From positions 310,001 to 374,000 of the forward strand of contig JAQGEQ010000254.1 of NCBI GenBank assembly GCA_034620365.1: 64,000 nt of DNA, in the 5' to 3' direction. Position 1 is the first letter of the stretch; the number at the start of each line of letters is the position of its first letter. Positions 42,001 through 54,000 of the stretch are shown here, piece after piece. Source of the DNA: Pegea sp. RAD2-039. Taxonomy: Eukaryota; Chordata; Thaliacea; Salpida; Salpidae. The translations under genes were made by a program, and so were the position numbers. A model generated the notes under the pieces. The model saw nothing but the letters and a program-made list of their open reading frames with translations. It ran no database searches and had not been told where the DNA came from.

Positions 42001-45000
42001 AGTCATTCCTATGAAATATTTAAAAACGAATCTATGTTTATCACTGCATTTAATGATAATTTTGTAACTTTTAGACATAGATGAATGCGCATCAGGCACA
42101 AGCAATTGTTCCGAAGTTGCAACATGTACAAATACTCTTGGATCTTATACTTGTGTCTGTGATGCTGGATTTGCTGGAGATGGGAAAACTTGTACAGGTT
42201 ATAAAGATGTTTTTTTGGTTTTTAAACAGTCTTAAAGAGTTTGAAATGTAAAAGCTGCGATTGTTCAATAAGAATTGAGATGAAAAATTATAACAACTTA
42301 CAAATCAACCTTATAGAAAATTTTGGTATGAGTAAAGATATTAATTACGAAATTTCAATCACAGATATTGATGAATGTGTCTTGAAAACTGATGATTGTT
42401 CTGAGTTTGCTATATGTACAAATAATATTGGAAGTTATACTTGTGCTTGTAAAGTAGGATTCCTTGGTGATGGAAAGATTTGTACAGGTAACCGTTTTAT
42501 TTTTTTCATTTTCATTTAAGATCCTAAAATCCAAATTTCCTATTTTCAGCAGTTTTAGCGTCATTACTAAAAACTGTTTATACTAGACATAAAAAAGTTT
42601 ATCGTTTTCGATTAGGTTATATAAAGTAGATAGGCATGATTTGAGTACAAGAAATTTAATTTATTCGATACTATAACCTATAATTAATAAGATATTGAAT
42701 GCTTGTGTAATATTTTTAGATTGCCAATTTTATAAATGTTTTTCATATTATTGTTAGATTTAAAAATTCTTATTAACAGCTAATATTCTTAAATCGGATA
42801 AACCTTTTTGAAATCATAACTGAATTTGTGAACAAATCTAATTTTAAGTAATCTATTTAAAAATAAAAGAAAATAAGTATGAATTGCAATCACAGATATT
42901 GATGAATGTGCCTTGAAAACTGACGATTGTTCCGAATTTGCAACATGTACAAATACTATTGGAAGTTACACTTGTGCTTGTAAGATTGGATTTAGTGGCG
43001 ATGGAAAAGTTTGTATAGGTAACCATTTTAAAATTTTAAGTTTTCAACTGTCTTCTTTAAAAACATCTTTCATTTACATGTTAGAGTAAAAGCGTAATGA
43101 AACTATTAAAAAAGTAAACAATCCAATTTTCATTTTTTGCGTTTGATGACAGCTAAAATATAGATAAAAAACGTTTTTTCAATGAGCATAAAGTTTTGTA
43201 AATAGTAGCTGATACAAAACTCATATTTAAACAGATATTAATGAATGTGGCTTGGAAACTGACGATTGTTCCAAATTTGCAACATGTACAAATACTGTTG
43301 GAAGTTATACTTGTGCTTGTAAGATTGGGTTTAGTGGCGATGGAAAAACTTGTACAGGTAATTTATAAAAAAAAACAACTTCTATGAGAACATAGTAGAA
43401 AATATCAGATGGTTTAGTTGTACTAACTTAGATATTTCATTTAAAATGTTAATTTTTGCTTTAACTGAAAAACTAATTAAATAATTCTTTGAAGACATTG
43501 ATGAATGTTTCTTGGAAACTGATAATTGTGCACCAACTGCAGTTTGTACAAACACCATTGGAAGTTTTTCTTGTGGCTGTTTACCTGGTTTCAGTGGAGA
43601 TGGTATAAATTGCAAAGGTAAACTTCGAATCATTTTCCTGTTTATGTAACTTTGTCGCTATTTGAGTTTCTCTTTAGCGGCTGATTTGCGTTTATTTGGT
43701 TACATAATGTTAATATTTTAAATACAAAATTATTAAAAACTCATATTTAAACAGATATTGATGAATGTGCTTTGAAAACTGACGATTGTTCCGCATTTGC
43801 AACATGTAGAAATACTATTGGAAGTTACACTTGTGCTTGTAAGATTGGATTTAGTGGCGATGGTAGAACTTGTACAGGTAGTTTATAAAAAAAAAACTTC
43901 TATGAGAACATAGTAGAAAATATCAGATGGTTTAGTCATATTAACTTAGATAATTCACTTAAAATGTTAATTTTGGCTTTAACTGATAAATTAATTAAAT
44001 AATTCTTTGAAGACATTGATGAATGTTTCTTGGAAACTGATAATTGTGCACCAACTGCAGCTTGTATAAACACCATTGGAAGTTTTTCTTGTAGCTGTTT
44101 ACCTGGTTTCAGTGGAGATGGTATAAATTGCACTGGTAAAGTTCTAATCATTTTCCTGTTTATGTAATTCTATCGCTATTTGAATTTCTCTTTAGCAGCT
44201 GACTTGCGTTTATTTGGTTACATACTGTTAATATTTAAATTACAAAATTAGTAAAAATTTAATCTTAAAATAGATATTGATGAATGTGCCTTGAAAACTG
44301 ACGATTGTTCCGCATTGGCAACATGTGTAAATACAGTTGGAAGTTACACTTGTGCTTGTAAGATTGGATTTAGTGGCGATGGTAGAACTTGTACAGGTTA
44401 TAAACAATTTTTTAGCTTTTAAACAGTTTTAAAGAAGTTTGAAATATAAACTTCAAGTAACTTATCATATAAAACATCAGTATAATTATAACATTATCAA
44501 AATAAATAAAACTTTTATATCAAGCAAGATTATTAAATACGAAAATTTCAATCACAGATATTGATGAGTGTGCCGTGAAAACTGATGATTGTTCCGATTT
44601 TGCAACATGTGTAAATACAGATGGAAGTTATGTTTGTGTTTGTAAGATTGGATTTATTGGTGATGGAAAAACTTGTACAGGTAACCGTTTTGAAATTTAA
44701 GTATAGAATATTCGAAGGTGAATTTTACAACAAAATAGTAAACAAAGTCATTCCTATGAAATATTTAAAAACGAATCTATGTTTATCACCGCATTTAATG
44801 ATAATTTTGTAACTTTTAGACATAAATGAATGCGCATCAGACACAAACGATTGCTCTAAATTTGCAACATGTACAAATATTCTTGGATCTTATATTTGTG
44901 TCTGTGATGCTGGTTTTACTGGCGATGGGAAAACTTGTACAGGTTATAAAGATGTCTCTTTTAGTCCTTAAACAGTCTTAATGAAGTTTGAAATGTAAAA

Positions 45001-48000
45001 GCTGCGATTGTTCAATAAGAATTGAGATGAAAAATTATAACAACTTACAAATCAACCTTATAGAAAATTTTGGTATGAGTAAAGATATTAATTACGAAAT
45101 TTCAATCACAGATATTGATGAATGTGTCTTGAAAACTGATGATTGTTCCAAATTTGCAACATGTACAAATACTATTGGAAGTTATACTTGTGCTTGTAAG
45201 ATTGGATTTACTGGCGATGGTAGAACTTGTACAGGTAGTTTATAAAAAAAAAAAAACTTCTATGAGAACATAGTAGAAAATATCAGATGGTTTAGTTGTA
45301 CTAAATTAGATGATTCATTTAAAATGTTAATTTCTGCTTTAAATGAAAAATTAATTAAATAATTCTTTGAAGACATTGATGAATGTTTCTTGGAAACTGA
45401 TAATTGTGCACCAACTGCAGTTTGTATAAACACCAATGGAAGTTTTTCTTGTGGCTGTTTACCTGGTTTCAGTGGAGATGGTATAAATTGCATAGGTAAA
45501 CTTCGAATCATTTTCTTGTTTATGTAATTCTATCGCTATTTGAGTTTCTCTTTAGCAGCTGACTTGCGTTTATTTGGTTACATAATGTTAATATTTTAAA
45601 TACAAAGATAGTAAAAATTTCATCTTAAAATAGATATTAATGAATGTGTTTTGGAAACTGACGATTGTTCGAAATTTGCAACATGTACAAATACTGTTGG
45701 AAGTTATACTTGTGCTTGTAAGATTGGATTTAGTGGCGATGGAAAAACTTGTACAGGTAATTTATAAAAAAAATAAAACTTGTATGAGAACATAGTAGAA
45801 AATATCAGATGGTTTAGTTGTACTAACTTAGATAATTCATTTAAAATGTTAGTTTTTGCTTTAACTGATAAATTAATTAAATAATTCTTTGAAGACATTG
45901 ATGAATGTTTCTTGGAAACTGATAATTGTGCACCAACTGCAGCTTGTATAAACACCATTGGAAGTTTTTCTTGTGGCTGTTTACCTGGTTTCAGTGGAGA
46001 TGGTATAAATTGCAAAGGTAAACTTCGAATCATTTTCCTGTTTATGTAATTTTGTCGCTATTTGAGTTTCTCTTTAGCGGCTGATTTGCGTTTATTTGGT
46101 TACATAATGTTAATATTTTAAATACAAAATTATTAAAAACTCATGTTTAAACAGATATTGATGAATGTGCCTTGAAAACTGACGATTGTTCCGCATTTGC
46201 AACATGTACAAATACTATTGGAAGTTACACTTGTGCTTGTAAGATTGGATTTAGTGGCGATGGAAAAACTTGTACAGGTAATTCATAAAAAAAAAAAAAC
46301 TTGTATGAGAACATAGTAGAAAATATCAGATGGTTTAGACATATTAACTTAGATAATTCACTTAAAATGTTAATTTTGGCTTTAACTGATAAATTAATTA
46401 AATAATTCTTTGAAGACATTGATGAATGTTTCTTGGAAACTGATAATTGTGCACCAACTGCAGCTTGTATAAACACCATTGGAAGTTTTTCTTGTGGCTG
46501 TTTACCTGGTTTCAGTGGAGATGGTATAAATTGCACTGGTAAAGTTCTAATCATTTTCCTGTTTATGTAATTCTATCGCTATTTGAGTTTCTCTTTAGCA
46601 TCTGATTCGTACTTTGTTTAAATTTTGTATTTACTCTCGTTTTACTTTTTATTATATATAATTAATTAAAACTCACTTTGTAACAGATATTAATGAATGT
46701 GTCTTGAAAATTGACGATTGTAGTGTGAATGCAGAGTGCATAAACACTATAGGAAGCTTTACTTGTACCTGTAAAACTGGTTTTATTGGTGACGGCAAAG
46801 TTTGTAAAGGTAAAATATTCAAAGCATTATGACAATACTTATTCAGCTCCAGGTAGCTTAGTAAAAGGCATCACCACTAATTGTAACATAAAAATGATAA
46901 ATAAATCTTTTGTATTAAGCAAGATTATTAAACACGAAAATTTCAATCACAGATATTGATGAGTGTGCCGTGAAAACTGATGATTGTTCCGATTTTGCAA
47001 CATGTGTAAATACAGTTGGAAGTTATGTTTGTGTTTGTAAGATTGGATTTATTGGTGATGGAAAAACTTGTACAGGTAACCGTTTTGAAATTTAAGTATA
47101 GAATATTCGAAGGTGAATTTTACAATAAAATAGTAAACAAAGTCATTCCTATGAAATATTTAAAAACGAATCTATGTTTATCACCGCATTTAATGATAAT
47201 TTTGTAACTTTTAGACATAAATGAATGCGCATCAGACACAAACGATTGCTCTAAATTTGCAACATGTACAAATATTCTTGGATCTTATATTTGTGTCTGT
47301 GATGCTGGTTTTACTGGCGATGGGAAAACTTGTACAGGTTATAAAGATGTCTCTTTTAGTCCTTAAACAGTCTTAATGAAGTTTGAAATGTAAAAGCTGC
47401 GATTGTTCAATAAGAATTGAGATGAAAAATTATAACAACTTACAAATCAACCTTATAGAAAATTTTGGTATGAGTAAAGATATTAATTACGAAATTTCAA
47501 TCACAGATATTGATGAATGTGTCTTGAAAACTGATGATTGTTCCAAATTTGCAACATGTACAAATACTGTTGGAGGTTTTACTTGTGCTTGTAAGATTGG
47601 ATTTAGTGGCGATGGTAGAACTTGTACAGGTAACCGTTTTATTATTTTTCATTCGGAGATGAATTTCTTCAAAATTATTCCTAAGAATGTTATGATAAAA
47701 AGTATAAGAAGCTTGTAAAAAATAAAATAATCTATAATTTCACGAAGTTAATAACGTTTAAAACCTAAACAAAATATAATTGTTCAAATGGTAACTAAAG
47801 TTGTAACTATAAAAGTTTTTAAAATTCCCAGTACATAAAGCTATTGAGATTACAAATAGTTTAAAAACAAATTTCTAGGAATTTTGATAAGCTTAAAAAA
47901 ATACTATGTATGATAGATTTTGTATTTCTTGAATCTTTTTTTAAAAAGGATGAAGTCATGATTGACATGGGGCAACATAAATATATTTTTTTATTACAAT

Positions 48001-51000
48001 TTATCTTTTGATACTAAGATGCTAATGAATGTTTCGTTGATACTTTATTTACTAATATTTCATATAAAACTGCTAGGGGTTATCAGTTTGCTATTAGATA
48101 TCATTTTACAACAAAATGTAGATACATATATCCTTAATTGCCTTGCTTACATCATAAATCAATTAAAAGTAATCTATTTAATAACAAAAGATGTTACATT
48201 AAAATTTAACCACAGACATTGATGAATGTTTCTTGGAAACTGATAATTGTGCACCAACTGCAGTTTGTACAAACACCATTGGAAGTTTTTCTTGTGGCTG
48301 TTTACCTGGTTTCATTGGAGATGGAGTAAATTGCATAGGTAAACTTCGAATCATTTTCTTGTTTATGTAATTCTATCGCTATTTGAGTTTCTCTTTAGCA
48401 TCTGATTTGTGTTTATTTGGTTACATACTGTTAATATTTAAATTATAGAGATAGTAAAAATTTCATCTTAAAATAGATATTAATGAATGTGTTTTGGAAA
48501 CTGACGATTGTTCGAAATTTGCAACTTGTACAAATACTGTTGGAAGTTATACTTGTGCTTGTAAGATTGGATTTAGTGGCGATGGAAAGACTTGTACAGG
48601 TAATTTATAAAAAAAAACAACTTCTATGAGAACATAGTAGAAAATATCAGATGGTTTAGTCATATTAACTTAGATAATTCATTTAAAATGTTAATTTTTG
48701 CTTTAACTGATAAATTAATTAAATAATTCTTTGAAGACATTGATGAATGTTTCTTGGAAACTGATAATTGTGCACCAACTGCAGCTTGTATAAACACCAT
48801 TGGAAGTTTTTCTTGTGGCTGTTTACCTGGTTTCAGTGGAGATGGTATAAATTGCAAAGGTAAACTTCGAATCATTTTCCTGTCTATGTAATTCTATCGC
48901 TATTTGAGTTTCTCTTTAGCATCTGATTCGTACTTTGTTTAAATTTTGTATTTACTCTCGTTTTACTTTTTATTATATATAATTAATTAAAACTCACTTT
49001 GTAACAGATATTAATGAATGTGTCTTGAAAATTGACGATTGTAGTGTGAATGCAGAGTGCATAAACACTATAGGAAGCTTTACTTGTACCTGTAAAGCTG
49101 GATTTATTGGTGACGGCAAAGTTTGTAAAGGTAAAATATTCAAAGCATTACGGCAATAATTTGGGATGATTTTTTGTCGCGTATAAATTGAATTTCTACT
49201 TTTGATTAATAATGAAATTTTTGATATTTAAGATATTGATGAATGTGCTGTGGGCTCTGATGATTGCTCAGTAAATGGAGTATGTATAAATAACCCTGGC
49301 AGTTTTTCCTGTTTCTGTAAAACCGGTTATTCTGGAGATGGAATAAGCTGCATAGGTTAGATATTTAGATAATCTGTAAACAATTTTTGACAATTAGATG
49401 GAAGAGGAACTATTCCGACTATCTTCTAATTTATTATAGTTTGCATGCGTTAGTTAGAATCCCTTTCAAAGATTCAATTAATCACACTATTAGGAATATG
49501 AAAAATCTACTCTAAGTATGTTTAAATAGTGTCACTGAATTTTGGATATTTTGAAAGAAGTAAAGGCTATAAGAGTGCAGATAGAAAATTTACAATTTGT
49601 TAGCCTCGATGTCACTGTCCTAGGTCACTAATCCCTGTCACCAAACAACAAGTCTAAAGGAGGTAGTTGCATTCCACTATAAGAAACCCTCTTTATTCTG
49701 ACAGGAAGATAGTTTGGCAAAAATTCCTTTATTTATATTCCTTTTAAGTCATTGGTTGTTAGTCTAGCTTATTTTTTAATGTTGATTGTTTAGTGGCTGC
49801 TGTTGAAATATTATAAATATTCTGAAGACATCTTATAATTTTGATACAGATATAAATGAATGTTTGCCTGAAACTGAAGACTGTTCTGACCTAGCCATAT
49901 GCTCAAATACAGATGGAAGTTATATCTGTACATGTCTCAGCGGATACTCTGGTGATGGTAAAACCTGTATTGGTGGGTCTCTAAATATACAAACTGTTTG
50001 AAAAATAAATAAAATTGCATAAAGTTTTTTGTAGTTTTATAATTTTTAACAATCTTTTTTAACTTAACTTTTTTTCAATAAATTTCAGATATTGATGAAT
50101 GTACTTTAAAAACTGATACTTGTTCTGCTTCTGCAACCTGTTTCAACACTCCCGGAACGTTTGAATGTAAATGTAATACTGGTTTTACTGGCGATGGCAC
50201 TACCTGCACAGGTACGTTAGATTTCTAAATTAAATAATATTTTGATTAACATCAAATAAATATTCTAAAATTATAAATTTTATCTTTGAAACTTTTTCAG
50301 ATATCAATGAATGTATACTTGAGACTGATAAATGTTCAGTGAATGCAGCTTGTACAAATACATTTGGTAGTTACACTTGTCTTTGTAGAATTGGGTTTAT
50401 TGGCGATGGTAGAACCTGTGGTGGTAAGAACAAAAATTATTCATTTGAATAAAATTATGAATAATATTTTTAATTTATTGACTTTCGGAAGAGTCTAAAA
50501 ACTTTTTCAATCCTAAATTTTTCATTTTCAATAAATATTTTACAAAACAACTTACTGTTTTGTCATTTTGTTTATTTATCTATGCGAAGGAGAGTGCCTG
50601 AAAAGAGCACCTCCTGCTAACACACTTTTTCATAAGATTTTTCTAATTAGATAGAATAGTTATTTTTTTATCAAACTTTTCTATCCTTTTGTTTATCGAT
50701 ATATCTTTTATTCTTCAGATATTGATGAATGTGCCTTGGAAACTGATAATTGTTCCAACTTTGCAACTTGTGCAAATACTGTTGGATCTTTTACTTGTGC
50801 TTGTAATCCAGGATTTAATGGCGACGGTGTTACTTGTACAGGTACTATAATAGTAATTGATAATACTGTCTATGATTTACAAAAGTACTTTTTGATTAGA
50901 ATTCTGTCGAATATACTTATCAGTAATTAATCAAATTGTTAATAAAAATTATTTGAAAATATCAGAGGTACTATTTATTTTCAGTTTATACTTTTAAAGT

Positions 51001-54000
51001 AACCAGTTAAAAAACTTGTTTTTAAGTTAAAATATTCGGCACATAATTTCAAGGTTACAAAAGTTTTTAGAAATTTTTTTATTCCAGCTTTTCAAAAAGT
51101 ATTTTTTTTAGATATTGATGAATGTGCCTTGGAAACTGACGATTGTTCCGCATTTGCAACATGTACAAATACTGTTGGAAGTTTTACTTGTGCTTGCAAT
51201 CCAGGTTTCGTTAGCGATGGAAAAACTTGTATAGGTAAAATCTTAATCACGTTATTTTAAGTGATCTAAAACTTATTATTTAATTAATTATTCTATATTT
51301 GCTTTTCATAATTACTTTCTATAATGTTATTGAATTACCATATACCATTATTAAAGTCTAACTTATTTTATTTACAGATATAAACGAATGTGAAGCAGGT
51401 CTTTGTTCAGAATTTGCTGATTGTGAAAACTTTATAGGAAGTTTTAGTTGTAAATGTAGAGTTGGTTTCATCGGTACTGGTTTAGTCTGCGAAGGTAATT
51501 TTTGTAATGTTACTTTTAGCGATATATCTGAAGGTTTTAGATGAAAAATATCTTCAATAATTTCAGCAACATTTCTAGCATATATTGATTTACAGATGTT
51601 GATGAATGTTTCTTCAAGACGGATGATTGTTCACCTTTAGCAGATTGTAGCAATACATTTGGAAGTTTTACTTGTAGATGTAAAAGTGGTTACTCTGGTG
51701 ATGGAAAAACATGTACAGGTAATAATGACTTGAATTTTATAGTTTTTTTTTATTGAAACAAATATAAAGACTTATTTTTTATTCATTATTTGACTTAATA
51801 TCTATATTTATAAAAAATTTTCTAACTACCTTTCTAACTTCTACATAAGGTGAATATATTCTAACTTATTTTATTTACAGATATAAACGAATGTGAAGCA
51901 GGTCTTTGTTCAGAATTTGCTGATTGTGAAAACTTTATAGGAAGTTTTAGTTGTAAATGTAGAGTTGGTTTCAGTGGCACTGGTTTAGTCTGCGAAGGTA
52001 ATTTTTGTAATGTTACTTTAAGCGATATTTCTGAAGTTTTTAGATGGAAAATATCTTCAATAATTTCAGCAACATTTCTAGCATATATTGATTTACAGAT
52101 GTTGATGAATGTTTCTTCAAGACGGATGATTGTTCAGCTTTAGCAGATTGTAGCAATACATTTGGAAGTTTTACTTGTAGATGTAAAAGTGGTTACTCTG
52201 GTGATGGGAAAACATGTGCAGGTAATAATAAATTATAAGGTTTTAAAGCAAGTAATACTTAAACTAATTATATCCTTATTGTTTCAAAAGTTGTGTACAA
52301 ACTACTTACACATCAGTAAAAATGGATTATTTTTCAGATATCAATGAATGTGTCCTTCGAACAGATAATTGTGCAGATGAAGCTTTCTGTAACAACAATG
52401 AAGGAAGTTTTTTTTGTATGTGTAGACCTGGATTTGCTGGTGATGGTGTAACTTGTACAGGTACCACAACTATTTTCTACGATTTTTAAAGATTGGTAAT
52501 GTTCAAAACCGTGTTTAATAATCAACATGTCCACTTCTACCATATAGAGCAACAGTTTTACAAGATTTTCGAAATCTCTTTACTTTTGCTTATCTTTTTA
52601 TTCTAAGAAATCTTTTTTAAATTTTTACTGAACGAAGGTAATTATTGAAACTTCAATTGTTCTTGTTAGATATCAATGAATGTACAGAAGGTGGTAATGA
52701 TTGCTCTGACTTCGCAGTTTGTACAAATACAGTGGGAAGCTTTACTTGTGCTTGTAAAGCTGGATTTGAGGGTGATGGAAAGATATGTATAGGTAACTTG
52801 TTGCTTACGATTTAGTTTAACAAAACTTCTGAAATATATATTTAAAATTTGCGTCTTTAACTACTTTTTTGCACAGATATTGATGAATGTTCGATAAGAA
52901 CGGATAAATGTTCCAATTTAGCGATTTGTAAGAATACTGTAGGAGGTTACGAATGTGAATGTATACTTGGTTACGGTGGAAACGGATTTGTCTGCACAGG
53001 TAACATTTAAGCTTTATTAACTACAAATATTATTGAAACTTTTGTTTAATTCTAACAATTTCATTATTTTAGCTAATATCTGACACAAAAACTAATTCTT
53101 TTTAGATCTTGATGAGTGTGCCTTGGAAACTGATGATTGTTCAGTTTACGGAATTTGCACAAATACTGTTGGAAGTTTTACTTGCGAGTGCAGATCTGGC
53201 TTTATTGGCGACGGCAAAACGTGCATTGGTACAAATTAGCACTTTCTACTATTAAAAATATAGTTATTAACAAATGATTTAACTTAGAAATAAATATTTT
53301 TAATTAGTAACTTGTAATTTCTATGTTTAGATATTAATGAATGTCTTTCAAATCCTTGTGGACTGGGAGAAATATGTACAAACTTCGAAGGGGGTTTTAT
53401 TTGTAATTGTGATGAACCATTTTATCGTGGCACTCCACCAAACTGTGATGGTAATATCTGTTTAATACATCAGATATGTACAGAAAGATCAAGATTTTAT
53501 CTCAATTTTCAGGATATTACTGTGTGGGAAGCACCAGTAAAACTAAAGAATGTCTAATTTCACCTGGGTTCTTAGAATGGCCTGTGCCATGGGATGGTGA
53601 AACTAATTACACAGTTAACCAAGCAGTTTCATGGTATATATCTGATGGTGGCGTTAAAAGTAAGCATTCAATACTCTTATATCAGGTTCTGTCGTGACTT
53701 AGTTATTTTTTCAAAAAAACAGATATTCGATTTCATTTGTTAAATTTTTCTGTTGATCCGGCTCAAGATTACTTCTTGATCAGTAAAAACTCAGATTATA
53801 GAGATGTTTCATCGTATATCGCAGTTGTAAGTTTCGATATCAATTATAATTTGGTTTAATTTATGGTTCTTAAATATTTTTTAACTAAAAGTTTTGATGT
53901 ATTGAAATAACAGATCACAGGAACACTCGATAATTTACTTTCTGATGAAAAACCAGCAACAGCAGAAAATCTTCCAAACTATAACTTTGAAACCAATTCA

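Larger units (their letters stand above)
40407..48859 (+). repeat. Nine interspersed EGF exons of the ETDNCAPTA class
   Basis: Exons starting at 40407, 41278, 43495, 44013, 45373, 45895, 46416, 48216 and 48737 share [12 protein letters not shown] and [14 protein letters not shown] cores. Most are preceded by the same ~140-base intron, which begins with a poly-A run and contains CTTCTATGAGAACATAGTAG. They alternate with the other exon class and mark a distinct duplicated sub-unit. Confidence 0.9.
37223..53450 (+). repeat. Tandem array of 52 single-exon EGF modules
   Basis: Each module is one symmetrical phase 1-1 exon of about 123 bases with six cysteines. Typical strings are [16 protein letters not shown] and a final CTG. 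The first ones lie at 37223-37345 and 37507-37629, the last at 53331-53450. Symmetrical exons can be gained or lost without a frameshift, which suits the visible duplication history. Introns range from about 85 to 1,150 bases. Confidence 0.93.

Noticed and set aside
40294..48875. A family of similar minus-strand ORFs with [24 protein letters not shown] proteins.
   Set aside because: They are exact antisense shadows of the [14 protein letters not shown] EGF exons. Their repetition only reflects exon duplication on the plus strand.
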